Notes: generated by a model from the letters alone, not told the origin. A stretch of 64,000 nucleotides of DNA from Nematostella vectensis (GCF_932526225.1 NC_064046.1:3410001-3474000), one strand, 5' to 3'. Positions 9,913 through 22,356 are shown, counted from the first letter of the stretch. A program made the numbers and translations.

Positions 9913-12900
9913 TTACTGTCTCTTCCTTAACTTTGGTGGCCGAACTTTTGGTGTTGAGCTGATATATCGGCTGAACACTTTATAAGCTATGAAGGCTACC
10001 ACACACACACCTAAAACAATAAGAACTTTCTTCACAATTGGACCATAACCAGTTTGCCAATCTTCCTGGCGTTTGACATTGTCCTTGATTTTACTGACTA
10101 TCTCTGCTGTCTTTTCGTTTTTTTCCTTCCATTTCCGCTTTCTTAGAGCCGCCTCTCTGTGGAAAATTGATAAGTATTTATGTAGTTATGAGAAGTATTT
10201 ATGAATGGTATATGTTGATAAGGTGACTTCAGGACATTGAGAGGTATAAAACTGGTCAGATCCTTCAATATTTTCTAGTTTAATTTTTAAATGGAATGCA
10301 ACATTAAATAGGCATGCATTTCCCTCATTCAGGGGAGGTAGGGAGATAGGGGAGGGATGGAATGCGTGGATATCCAGCCCCCTTTTGGAGTTCGTCTTGT
10401 TGTTTTGTATGAAATAATGGTCAAACTCTTAAGCATTATGTCCAGTCTTTCCAGGGGCAGATCTTAGGGTGTAGCGAGTGCCCCCAAATATTTTCAGACA
10501 TTTGGCTTGAAAATAACAAGAAATATAAGGAAATCTACTGAGTCCCCCTTCTTTGAAACCCTTGCTTTGTCCCCCGAATCAAGGATCTGCCCCTGCTTTC
10601 TAATTCAACCTCCCTTTACATGACAGACAAATGTTTCAAATAAAGCTTATTCACATCAAAAAAGGCAGATAATTCCTTCAAGTACTAGGTGAGTTATATC
10701 AAACAAAATATCAAATGCAAAATTGGGATGCAACTTTGTGTTGCTTTGTTGGGGTTTTAGTATCTATTCGCCGTGTGAAATCATGACTTTTTGGTATCTC
10801 TTGGAAGTGCACATACTTAAGGTTTTAACTGCCATGACCCCTCCCTTCAGAGAAATACAGATCCACTCTGTCTTTTGCTTACTTTTGGTCCTCTTCTTTT
10901 TGCTGAAGGTCTTCTTTAGAGACCACATTCTCTTCAGACTGCAAGACAATCTAATGTGAGACTGTAACAAATAAAATATGCACAATTCTAATAACCTGAG
11001 CGGCACAAATTGCTACTTCTCTCCTAAAACTTCACTCACCTCTGTCTTTGCAGCAGTACCATCGTCACTACCATGTGCCTCCATGTTATCAGTTTTTGTT
11101 CCTGAAGAAGAAACCTGTGTTTCCCTGTAAAGTCTATCTATTTTTTCTCCTTCAAGTAGGCTATTTGAGTCCTCTTGGATGCCTGAGTCTGGGCGTGAGT
11201 CCGTACAAGTGGGATCTCCCTCTGTCTTGGATATCACACTACCTAGAGCTGTGTCTCCATCTAATAAAGAGGATACTAATGATGTACTGTCACACAAGCT
11301 TCCAATCCCTACATCCTTGTCTGGAGATAAGGTTCTCCTTTTATCAGCTTCTTCCTCCCCTGCCCCCAACATGTCGACCTTCTCTACCACTTCTTCCTCA
11401 TTTTCTGAATCACCATCCTCTCCAATTTCGTCCTCATCTGAGGAGGAAGCTGACAAGTTGATGATCTCATCCTCACCACTCCCCTCTGATGATAGACCAT
11501 CGTCATCTTGAAGAGGGGAAAAATATATCAATATTTTGCAATTATTCACACAATGTTAGAATAATGTAATACTGTGGAAACTTGATGTACAGAAGCCATA
11601 CTCTTGGTAAAACAATATAGATTTCAGGTCACAGCAACCATAAAATATATGGACAATAATTTTGATTGAATAATATTTGATTGTATAGGTAGTAGATAGT
11701 TTAGGCCTTATTCATTATTGTAAGCTTACCCTCTATTTCACTGCTAATTTTCTCATGGTAATTATTTAATACATATTATTTAATAATTTTTAATGAAATT
11801 TCGAATATTTAACAAAACATTTAAAAAAATTTAATTACAAAACTGCTGGGATATGGTTTTCATGTAGGGATGTTTTCATTTAGGAACTTATGTAGTATTG
11901 ACCATGTTACCTGAATTAAAAAAAAATATTCCTTTCTATCATCAGAAAAGCTTATCATCAATGTACCTGAGTTTGCAGACTTATTAAGCTATCTACCTGA
12001 GCCTGGGGTTGTCCTTTTGGAAGACGAATCTACTCTGTGTTCTTCCTCTTCAATTTCTTCATCATATGCCTGGGTTTTTTCTAAACCTTCCTTCTCTGCA
12101 TTTTTTTCCATCACTTCTACATCATTTTCTTCCCCTGACTCTTCTCCGTACCCTGCCTCTACATCTACTTCTTCATCCTTATGATACCCTGCTTCTACAC
12201 CATTTTCTTCCCCTGTCTCTTCTCCATACCATCTCTTAATATCAACTTCTTCTTCCTCGTCGTACCCTGCTTCTTCATCATTTTCTTCCCCTGTCTCTTC
12301 TTCATACCCTCTCTTGATATCAACTTCTTCTTCCTCATTGTACCCTGCTTCTTTATCATTTTCTTCCCCTGTCTCTTCTCCGTACCCTGCCTCTACATCT
12401 ACTTCTTCATCCTTATGATACCCTGCTTCTACACCATTTTCTTCCCCTGTCTCTTCTCCATACCATCTCTTAATATCAACTTCTTCTTCCTCGTCGTACC
12501 CTGCTTCTTCATCATTTTCTTCCCCTGTCTCTTCTTCATACCCTCTCTCAATGTCAACTTCTCCTTCTTCATCAGACCCTACTTCTTCATCATTTTCTTC
12601 ACCTGTCTCTTCTCTGTAACCTTCCTCTATATCTACTTCTCCCTCATCATCCTCTGCCTCTAAATCGTCTTCATCTCCTGCCTCTTCTCCATGCCCTTCC
12701 TCTATATCTGCTTCTTCCTCTCTGTACCCTGCCTCTACATCCTCTTCTTCTCCTGCTTCTTCATCTCTTGCTTCTAAATCCTCTCCCTCGTCTGCCTTGT
12801 CATCTTCATCCTCCATGCTCTCTTCATCAATTGTTTTTATATCAACATTCTCTCCTGCAGCTAGCACCTCTTCCATTCCTTCTCCCTCCTCTGTTGTACT

Positions 12901-15220
12901 CAATTCTTCCTCCCCTTCTACTTCATCAGTCTCTGCCTCTAAATTTACTTTCTCATCTGTTTCTTTGTCCCCATCATACATATCCTCTTCTAAGCCATCT
13001 TCTCCCATCTCCCCCCCTTTATCTGTCTCTGCATCATTTTCCTTCATTTCCACATCTTCCTCTAAATCAACCTCTTTCTCTAGTCCTACTTCCTCTATTT
13101 TTTCTGCACTAACAGGCCCTTCCTCTAGCTTTGAAACCTCTTTTCCTGTTTCTTTATCACCTTCCTTCTTTGTTGCAATGTTTTCTTTATTCCTAGCCAC
13201 TTTCTCTGCCTCTCCACCATCTTCCTTTTTGGCTACATCTTTTTCCTTTAAGACAGCCTCTTGCTCTGCCTTCTTATCCTTCTTCTTACCCTTTCTGAGA
13301 AAAGAAGAAAACAGCCCCTTTTTCTTAGCTTTTTTATCTCTTGTAGTAGCATCAATGAGGGAGTACTGGGTAAGTATTGTGCCACTGTTTTCTCTGTCAT
13401 CTTGCAGATCAGACAGGCTTTTGCAGGGTTTCTTCTCTTTCACTATAGTATCACTCGCCCCATCTTCCCCATTATCCTTGGCCTCTACATCCTCTTCTTC
13501 TCCTGCCTCTTCATCGCTTGCTTTTACATCCTCTCCCTTACCTGCCTTGTCATCTTTATTATCCCTGCTTTCTTCATCAATTGCTTCTATATCAACCTTC
13601 TCTCGTGAAGTTAGCGCCTCTTCCATTCCTTTTGCCTCCTCTGTTGCACTCAACTCTTCCTCTCCTACTCCATTACCCTCTGCCTCTAAATCTTCTTCCT
13701 CATCTTCTCCCATCTCCCCTCCTTCATCTGTCTCTGCATCATTTTCCTTCACTTCCTCGTCTTCCTCTAAATCAACCTCTTTCTCTAGTCCTTCTCCCTC
13801 AAATTTCTCTGCACTAACAGGCCCTTTTTCTACCTTTGAACCCTCTTTTCCTGATTCTTTATCATCTCCCTTCTTTGTCACAATATTTTCTTTATTCTTA
13901 GCCACTTTCTCTGCCTCTCTACCATCTCCCTTTTTGGCTACATCTATTTCCTTTAAGACAGCCTCTTTCTCTGCCTTCTTTTCCTTCTTCTCTCCCTTTT
14001 CAAAAACAGTAGAAATCAGCCCCTTTTTCTTAGCTTCTTTACCTCTTGTTGTAGCATCAGTGAGGGAGTACTGGGTAAGCATTGTGCCACTGTTTTCCCT
14101 TTCATCTGGAAGATCAGACAGGCTTTTGCAGGGTTTCTTCTCTGGCACTATAGTATCACCCGCCCCATCTTCCTCATGCTTACGACGAGGTGGTACAGTA
14201 GTATCACTAGCTTCCACTTCTTGTTTAAGACGGGATGGGACTTTTATATCACTAGTATCCTCTTCCTCATGCCTAGGCCGAGGTTGGGCTGTATCATAAG
14301 TCTCCCCTTCCTCAGGCTCCTGACAAGAAGGGGCTGTATTGCTAGTGTTCTCTTCCTTGGGTTTACGACGAGGCGGCAAGGGTGGGGATTCCTCATCTTC
14401 ATGAGGTTCTTCTTCTACAGATCCACTTTGCATAGCAAATTCCCCTGAAAAAAATGGAAGGTATTTTTACAGAAAAACCAAAGATAAAAAAAAAAAACAA
14501 ACAGAAAACACCTGATATAGTATATTCACTATTCAAACACAAACATGGGCTATTGTTAGTCACCATCATTCTTGTTAGGCACAAGGCAACAGCAGCCAAC
14601 TGCTTCAAATTTATTTTCTTAAACAATAACAACAAATGTGATTGAAAGTGAGATTCAAAAACAGACTTTACTGTTACTTCACCTCTACTTTTCACTAATA
14701 ATATTTTCACTCATAATATGATCTTTATTGCTTCTTAGCTTTGCACTCAACAAGAAGTTCAATTCCCCCAAGGCATGTAACACATGTCAATATTAAAGGA
14801 AAAAGGAGATGGTTAGTACTGTACTGTATGCCCTACTCACTTTCTTTTTGTGCCATGAACTCGTCAAAGGCAATTTGGTATATATCTGGGAACAGGGCCA
14901 AGGTCCCCTCAAGGATGGCGATAGAGGTGAAGCGCAGCTGGTCTGGGGTTTGAATCAGTCCAACTCTGTACTGACGAGCGGCAAGGAGCCTTTCCCCTAG
15001 GTCTACAGCATTCAGGTTTCCAGTAGCTTCCACCTTTGGAAAACAATCAGAAAGCCTTTAAGACAAAGTACATAGAACCCTCAGAGGATGTTCACAGAGG
15101 TGCTGAGAAAATACATTAAACGTTCAAAGCGAGCTTGGAGAGATGCTGACAAATTACATAGAAACATTCATAGAGAACTTACGTAGGGGCTGACAAACAT
15201 GTCTTAAGCAAACTAGTATT

Positions 15221-15268
<48 letters not shown>

Positions 15269-18200
15269 AACAACAACACATCAGTATACTGCGAATATAG
15301 GTAAGGTAAGCTAAAAATTTCCAGAAACAAAATTTACTTTCAAATAGAAGGTAAGCAACAAAATTCCAGAAACAAATAGAAGGTAAGGTAAGCTACAAAA
15401 TCCCAGAAACAAAATTTACTTTCAAAATAGTTTATTATAAACATGTCACAGGGCAAAATGTTTGGAAAATACAGACACAAGTAAAAGTAATACATACCTC
15501 TGCTAAGATGGAATCAATCATAACAAAGGTCCCCGATCTGCCAATCCCAGCACTTAAATCAATGAAAACATATGTTATTGCTGAGAAAAAAACAAACAAT
15601 CTAAAACATTGTCTGAAGATGGAAGGGGGGTCTAAAAACTTGTTTTAATTCTAGCAGAGAGGAAAAATGGCATTTCTTTTCACGGCTCTGGAAAAATGCA
15701 GACCTAAAAAATTGCTAGGATGCTCTTAAGCTCTAGTTACTTATTGCAAAGAAAATTGTATTTTTTTTCAGGTTTTTAGTTTAATTGAAACCAATCAACC
15801 AATCTCGTGGTGGTTTATAGGGAGATACAGTATGACAGAAATCATAACAATTCTCAAAGCAAATCTTACTTACCTGCAATGTATAACAGCAGGGCCTACA
15901 TCAGATGAGAGTACTCCAGCATTTCGGCATTCAAACAAGAAGGATAAGAAATATCCTGGAGCCTTCGGCACTCCAAAATCAGGCCATGTCAGGTAGTGAT
16001 AGTGGTACACAACACGGGTCTCTTTTGTCTGAAAAAAGACAAACGTCCCTTAGAAAACCAGACTTGAGCTTGGGCCTTTATATCTAACCAAATCAGTATA
16101 AGTCAAAGCACTAAACTTCATTTTCAAATATCTGGAAGGTGCAAATCACTATGTTATTTTCATATATCATGGGTTGACAGTGCTGAAAAATGCAAGACTA
16201 GTTCCAGTACCGCGGGGTTAAAACAGACTTTTTGTTTTGAAATGGCAGCATTCTACGAACTGTCACATTTTGGCAAATGCTTAGAAAACTAGACTAAAGG
16301 CTATAATTTTCTTTATGACTCCCTTATTATCACACAAATTTGTCATCTTTTGTACAGTATGGTTTTAATGCTGTACAGTTAGTCAAAACAGCAACTGAAG
16401 TCAGCCTTTCATACCTTTACTCAAACGATTCAACACTACGATTGTGCTTGTTTTCCCAGAGCACGCGCATGCACATACGTTATTCAGCAACGTCTCATGG
16501 GTTACCTTCTTGTTTTCTAGTTCCAGGATGCGGACAGTGAACTCTTCTGACCTGTTCTCGGTGATGTACTTTATTTGGAAGCTGTCAAGCTCCAAGCAGT
16601 TTACGTGAGCATAGCGCTCTCCACAAGGCCAATACTGAAAGCACTTTATCTAATGGGAAAATATAGGAATTCATGAAATAATTATGGCTCTTCACAAGGT
16701 AAATATTGGAAGCAATTGATCTAATGGGTAAACATTGGAATTTATTAAATTATTTTACAAAATTTTTTTTTATTTTTTGGATGGCTGTAAGATATTTATG
16801 GAAGAATATGTGTGTCAGTAAGCAAAACATGAAAAGCTTTATATAGCAAAAAAAAACACCCGAAAAGGAAATTATGTAACAGGGTGGTGAAGAGTATTTT
16901 CGTGATTCGTGATTGACCCTAAATTAAACCCGTGATTCGTGAAAAGCCTAAAAATAAATCCGTGATTCGTGATTGAGTACTTTATTGTGATCCGTGATTG
17001 GGGTATTTTTACTTTCGTGACTCGTGATTTCGCATGGCTAAATTCGTGAAACGTGACCGTTGACGCTGACAATAATTAAAACACGAATACATGTAAGAGA
17101 TTTCCGAATAAACCTGACCTTTGTTTAGATTGTTGACCTCTTGCTGTGCTAGTTTAATATCCGATGTATCAAGTGTCTTAGTTTGTGTGACACTACTCCA
17201 CCAATACTTGACAGCGCTATTGTTTAAGTATGATTGGTTAAGTAACATAAAGCCAGGTCAGTTTTGACGGACTCGTCAAACGCTAACGATAGTCTAGTCA
17301 TTTTTCGAAGCTTGCAGGTCTGGGCGCCAAGTCACGCTCTCTCACAGAGCACTCTCCTCGTATTGAGAAGAGAACAAGTCACTGTATCTATCCACACAAC
17401 GTTATAATATGACTATATGAGCGCATACTAATTTCAAGAATAAGACCTGCTAATTCGAAAAATGTTTTGTGACGTTGTCACTGAAGTACTCTATAATAGT
17501 TTGTCCAACAAGATTAGAGTATGTGACTGGGAACTACAACACAGCAACAAATAAGATCGATGTCGAACAGGCTAGGTAAGTGTCTTCCATATTTGTTTAA
17601 CACATGTTAATATTCGTCTTAATATGCTTAATATTCGTCCACCATGGACATGAAATAATTTACAGCTGAATTCGTTGTTGCGCGACCTCGGTGGTCCAAG
17701 ATCCTTGTCTCGTTTGGGGAATAGCGCGTAGTCAATCAACGCCTGACGTCGGATGGTAATTGAGACTAGCCGTTGTATCTACTCATCGGTGCAGTAATTC
17801 CAGAAAGAAAACATATTCCATCATTATTTTAGAGTTATAATCATAATTCTAATAATTTTCAAAGGAAATGAAACGGTCATTTTAAAATTCACAGCATAAT
17901 TGATTTGTAATTCGATCAGGCGTTGATTGACTACGCGCTATTCCCAAAAACGAGACAAGGATCTTGGATTCGCTGAGGTCGCGCAACAACGAATTTAGCT
18001 GTAAATTGTAACTGCGAAAACATATGTAAATTTGCCTGTAGTTATCAAAATAGTCCTCCAGATTGTCGATAGAAAAACAAATGCAATTAATCTGTTATCA
18101 AGAGGATGGAACTGGATTGTGGTATGAGGTATTTTCTATTGTCAGAAAAACGGCCAGCAAGCCTGCAAGTGCCCCTTCTTCAAGAAAATATACATGTATT

Positions 18201-21006
18201 AAATCACATATTCCAGTGGAAGTCTTACAACGAGAGTCACTGCAAAACAGTGCTCAACTTCGCTTGACAGGAGCTGTAGAATAATCACTTCGTATCGATT
18301 ATAACGGTATTTTTCGCGTCATTATTCATACATTTACATGTAAAAGTAAACAATCATGTCATTGTGTGTTAGTTTAACTGATAAGTGGATCAACCGCAGC
18401 GTTGTTCTATTAAACAAATTTGTCGGTTAAACTGCATTGAATGCACTGAATCTCCAAGTGACTGTATATTTAAATCATATATTCATGAGAAAAGCAAAAG
18501 TTAAAACCATGATTCGCGAAAGCTTTTTTTTTAAATTTGTGATTCGTGAAAGTATGAAAAATAACTTCGTGATTCGTGATGGGCCCCCCTCTTCACCACC
18601 CTGTTGTAAGAATTACCAGCATAAATGCAGATGGGCTAACCATAGGTAGACTGGCCAATCTGACCAACTGCTATTCATTCAACATTTTTCTAATCATACT
18701 TTGCACGAAACTTAAAGAGCCATAAAGACTATATGACCCTATTTTCAACTTATAAAGGCCTTAAAAAATGAAGTATAGAGAATATGGTAGGAGCACTGAC
18801 CTGGTTTTTCTCCATAACTTTGTTCAGCATTATCACAGCTTTAGAGTTGTTCTCCCATACCATCTGCCAGAAGTGGTCTGCTGTATGTGGGAGGGGCCCT
18901 TGGGCGAGAATGTACCTCTTGCCCAGCTCAGGAAACTAAAAATTAAACCATGGCTAGTGAGCATTATTCAGATCACAATGAAGCAGCATTTATTACCTAA
19001 TTACACTTAATTTTTGTGTCATTTTAATTTAGCGAATTTCGCGATTTTAAAAAAGATTCGCGAAAATAAAGTGACATGAAAATTAATTGTCGCAAAAATT
19101 AGGATGCGTGAAAATTAAATGAGTACACAAGAAGCCTTTGGGGGAATATTGGCCGCTGAATACGCTTTATGCAAACACCTTGTCTATTTAGTAATCTAAT
19201 GTACATATAGAATGGTAAGGGTTGAGTTGGACTTGTATTTATAGATTTTTACGAAACTAAATTCAGCCCATGCATCTTTTTGTTACAAATTGTTTTAGTT
19301 TTGATGATTACAGCACATTTTAATTCCACTTATTACTTGTTTTGCTTGATTTTATTATCCCAAAATCGCGGAATCATGAAAATAAAGTGACCTGGTTTTT
19401 ACGAAAATAGGAAAATCGCAAAAATAAAGTGTTGCGAAATATCGCCATCTCAAAATCGAAAAATTTTGACGGTTTGCATCTCTGCAACCCTACAGCTCTA
19501 AAATTGAGCATTCCCATGTCAACTCAATTTAAGGAAAATGTGCCAGTAAAGCATAGGAGCCAAACATAAGCTTAATACTTTATTAATTATTTTCTACAAA
19601 ACTGAGAGACAGGCTTTCACCTTAATTTACAATAAAAGTTGATACCCGACCGGTCCACCACCCCTGTTCATGTCTAGACATATCAGAGAATCCTGTCCAA
19701 ATTAACAGCTAACAGTAATAAGTAATAACACAAAATATGTCCAGTGAATACAGACACACCTTTTACACATACATCACCAAGCTTAACATCATTTAAAATA
19801 AGTCTACAAAGCTAATAATATAGTGTTAAATTGTTGTTATTCATTCTAATTTTTAGCAAAAATGTCTTGGTAGTAGCTTTAGTATCTCTTATGATTTGGT
19901 TCAGTTGTGTGTCAAAACCAATAATGAATACTGAATAACTATTATGTAAGCAGATAAGCTATATCTTCCACTAGCCAAAGGCCTACTCAGGTAAAATAGA
20001 ACAACAACATGGATTATATAATGGATTACTGTATAGCAGCTCTTGTTAATGTCGTGTTTAACAATTCCTAAAAGGATTCTATATTTGTTTATAATTGAGT
20101 TTGTTTACACTTCATCTTTTATATTCAGAAGTTGCTTTCTCCATCAAAGCAATAAAATCCATATAGTCTGACATTTTAATGCATGATACCACAAGGCAAT
20201 ACATCTAGATACATATCAATATGCAGGCAAACTCCCATAATAAACAGATAATCAGGGTTCATTATAATAATATTAGTATTCAGAGTTCATGTTTCAAGAT
20301 CTTATATTTCAGTGCTGAAATAGGATTTTGTAAATAGTAATGCATTTCCTTAGTTAAATAATAAGTTACGCTTGATTGACAGTTTAATATCATTTATCTT
20401 GCATCTGTATAGGTTGAAGTGGGTTTAGATAGCCAAGCTCCGGTTTAGATAGCCATTTGTAAATGGTAAAATAACTGACCAATGCGTTGTATGAACTAAA
20501 AAAACATTTAGACAAAATGGTTTAGTATGGCCTTATCATACCTCAACTAGGTTAGCGTTGATATAATCCGTCCCATTCTGCGTAGATTCCAAGATAATTC
20601 GGCTATGATCATCTGAAAAAAACACAAATATACACACAACCGGTTTCAAATGAAAATCGATAACAAAAAATTAACAGACAAACGAACTGCCAGGGTTATT
20701 GCTAGTAAGTACTACACTAGAAATACTTACACGGCAAAACATCTCTGTAACGATTCAAAGGACGGTTAGCAGGTAGTTTAGCTGCTGCCACTTTTCCAGC
20801 ATTTTCCCTTGATTGCCAATTAAGCTTCTGTGAGAATAGATCAACTCGTGAGATGGATTATTTTTCAGTGGGACATGGACCCCAAAAAAGTTGTCGACAC
20901 CGTAGTGTGCCTTTTGTAAAGAAATGGCACATTTTGGGAATAAACTTACGTGGAAAAACGGAACCCATCCTTCTGAATTGTCTAGATCGTCTATTTGTTT
21001 GATCAT
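9913..21006 (-). CDS. PTP1B/TC-PTP-like tail-anchored tyrosine phosphatase with giant acidic region
   Basis: A non-receptor protein tyrosine phosphatase. Minus-strand exons: 21006-20950, 20827-20731, 20612-20542, 18935-18801, 16649-16506, 16028-15874, 15552-15498, 15033-14841, 14444-11997, 11506-11040, 10938-10883, 10156-9913. All junctions are GT-AG and phase-consistent, giving 1,373 aa. The PTP domain (about 1-300) shows NRYRDVLPYDHSRI (pTyr loop), ILAQGPLPHTADHFWQMVWE, the WPD loop TWPDFGVP (D185), and the P-loop HCSAGIGRSGT with catalytic C219; human PTP1B has D181 and C215. PPLPPRRKP (about 323-331) resembles PTP1B's SH3-binding motif. Residues about 332-1275 are Glu/Lys/Asp-rich repeats. 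The C-terminus carries a basic stretch, one hydrophobic segment (VLIVLGVCVVAFIAYKVF, about 1337-1354) and a short basic tail, the layout of an ER tail anchor. PTPN1 and PTPN2 are about 415-435 aa, so the excess is the acidic insert. Confidence 0.93.
10452..10595. mobile_element. Short inverted-repeat element, CAGGGGC(G/A)GATC family, copy 2
   Basis: Ends are CAGGGGCAGATC and GATCTGCCCCTG. The interior shares CAGACATTTGGCTT and an AACAAGAAAT...AAGGAAAT stretch with the copy at 9446-9613. It lies in the last intron of the phosphatase gene. Confidence 0.75.
11997..14444 (-). repeat. Repetitive acidic coding exon of the PTP gene (exon 9)
   Basis: This single 2,448-bp exon codes residues about 303-1118. 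It contains a direct duplication of about 705 bp (235 codons): the block beginning KPCKSLSDL is present near 14130 and again near 13425, each followed by ENSGT(M/I)LTQYSL and a Lys-rich stretch. Further 3', near 12110-12560, a 78-bp (26-codon) unit around EETGEEN and EAGY is tandemly repeated. Both periods are multiples of three, so copy-number change keeps the frame. The complementary strand shows long Ser/Pro-rich open frames (for example 12797-14299), which are shadows of the acidic codons. Confidence 0.9.
15221..15279. repeat. (AAC)n microsatellite
   Basis: About 19 AAC units with one interruption near the end, within PTP intron 8 numbering from the start codon. Followed at 15300-15430 by partly duplicated segments containing AGGTAAGCTA and CCAGAAACAAAATTTAC. 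Confidence 0.9.
16880..18603. mobile_element. 1.7-kb non-autonomous DNA transposon, CAGGGTGGTGAAGAG ends
   Basis: The left end CAGGGTGGTGAAGAG is exactly inverted at the right end. A GTGATTCGTGA(T/A) motif recurs sub-terminally on both sides (about 16900-17060 and 18505-18580). Flanks TGTAA on both sides could be the target duplication, although its exact length is ambiguous because the bases next to the ends are palindromic. A separate palindromic element is nested at 17657-18007. No transposase was seen. The whole insertion lies in a PTP intron. Confidence 0.8.
17657..18007. mobile_element. Nested foldback/MITE element
   Basis: Arms of about 80-90 bp are inverted copies of each other, beginning AATTTACAGCT and including CGTTGTTGCGCGACCTC and GCGCGTAGTCAATCAACGCC. 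The core of about 170 bp is AT-rich. This long inverted repeat sits inside the 16880-18603 transposon, so it inserted later. Confidence 0.8.
18998..19473. mobile_element. TTACACTTAATTTT-type element, copy 1 (degraded)
   Basis: Starts TTACACTTAATTTTTGTG and runs parallel to the better preserved copy at 60889-61346, sharing GTACACAAGAAGC, GGGGGAATATTGGCC, GAGTTGGACTTGTATTTAT and AAACTAAATTCAGCCCA. The right terminus has diverged or is truncated. It lies in a PTP intron. Confidence 0.75.
19474..20541. other. PTP intron sequence
   Basis: AT-rich intronic DNA between the exons ending at 18935 and starting at 20542. No repeat family or exon was recognised. Confidence 0.5.
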
Positions 21007-22356
21007 GATGGGGTAAATGGGAAATTTGGCAGGAAAAAAGGAGAAATTTGAGGTGTTTTCCTGCTAAAATCCTCACGCATCCCGACGGATACAAACCTGA
21101 TAGACCCAGGCCCGCTCGGACACTCGCGGCGGGCTTTATCTCGGGGCATTGTGGGTAATCGCGCAACTATACATTGTACAACTAGAAGTTCTCGTGAAGA
21201 AGTGAAGTGCCCGAGCTCATAGATTGGTTGGTCATATTCAATTGCAAGGGTTAAATCAATATTCTCTTAGATTTGTGTGGGGCAGTTCGCACATTTTCCA
21301 TAAGCCAGGTTTATGCAAGACGCCATTTTCTTTGCAGCCATTGTCTTGGCTGATCACTAACCCTTTCATGGTTTCTCTGTTTGTTTTATAAGAGAAGTAG
21401 AACAAAAACAAATTGCTTGTAGTCTTATTTTATTAAACAAAAGAAATTATTTAATTGAAGCCATAAGCCATACGCAGTAAGCTATTTGGGTCTAAGTGGT
21501 GGCCATGATAATAGCTACTGAAAAGATTTCTGCTTGTAATTGATTGCAATCAATGTTAACACTAGCTCGCTGCGCTCGATCGAGCAAAAATGTAGCTACC
21601 CGGGGGGGTTTCTTCAGGGAAAAAATGATAGGGATGCTCGTCGGGAAGTTCGAAAAATACCCCTAAAAAAACCGGCACAACAAAAATTGCTACCCTAAAA
21701 AAAAAACTCAGAAGCCCTAAAAATACCAATTCTTAGAGAAAAGCCTATTTTTCCTCGGACACCCCCTAAAAAATACCCGAGGCCTGATTTTGACCCCTAA
21801 AAAATACGACGAGCATCCCTATCAAGTCGACATGGGAAGAACCCCCCCCCCCCTTCAGGGTGTAGCTAGCTTACCGGAAAACCTACCAAAGGCTAAAATG
21901 TAGCCACTGGACAGCCTCTATCTGCTGGTGTGCGTTGGACCTTGTGGTCTCCATCGACAGTTGAATATGAATAAGAACTTTTAAAGAGAAAGTCAACAAC
22001 TTTCTTTTAAAGTTCTTATACTACTGGGCATAGTGGGGTGGGGGTGGGGGGTGGGGTTCTAGAGGGACGACAGGGAACAGACACAAGTCCATCAGCTTTG
22101 TTCATAATTTTATTAAAGATTTTATTTACAATTTGATAATAGGCTAAACTGCAATAGTATTGTTACTATGTTTCTTTATAAAATTTAGGTTCTATAATAC
22201 AATGAGTAAAAAATTTAAGAAAAATTAATAACAAAACAGAAAACGCATGTAAGAGCCCTGGGTCATACAAGAAAAATCACTCCATGAGCATGGGGGTAAT
22301 TTTTTTTAGCTTGGTATTGTTCATATATTATATACATCTGTAAATCTGTGGCGTTT
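21007..22356. other. PTP 5' flank and TRIQK 3' flank
   Basis: The first few hundred bases upstream of 21006 should hold the phosphatase promoter and 5' UTR; no TATA box is convincing. The interval holds an inverted-repeat element (21599-21857) and a G-rich run near 22029-22060 (GGGGTGGGGGTGGGG). The AT-rich 22090-22200 stretch has AATAAA-like hexamers on the minus strand and may be the TRIQK 3' UTR. Confidence 0.45.
21599..21857. mobile_element. Inverted-repeat element, GGGATGCTCGTCG family, copy 1
   Basis: The left side contains GATAGGGATGCTCGTCGG and the right side its inverse ACGACGAGCATCCCTATC. The outer ends are a G-run followed by TTCTTC and its inverse before a C-run. The interior is rich in repeated CCCTAAAAAATAC. 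A shorter relative lies at 30208-30357. Confidence 0.7.

Noticed and set aside
12797-14299. 500-codon Ser/Pro-rich plus-strand open frame
   Set aside because: It is the complement of the acidic GAA/GAG-rich PTP exon (TTC/CTC/TCT codons). It has no domain or start context, and the minus-strand frame is fixed by matching splice phases on both sides.
15221-15279. Regular direct repeats that might suggest a CRISPR array
   Set aside because: A simple AAC microsatellite. None of the tandem arrays in the window has spacer-repeat alternation, and the genome is eukaryotic.
20858-21166. Minus-strand 102-codon frame over the PTP start region
   Set aside because: Different frame from the PTP exon 1, which has a clear ATG, splice donor and family-typical sequence.
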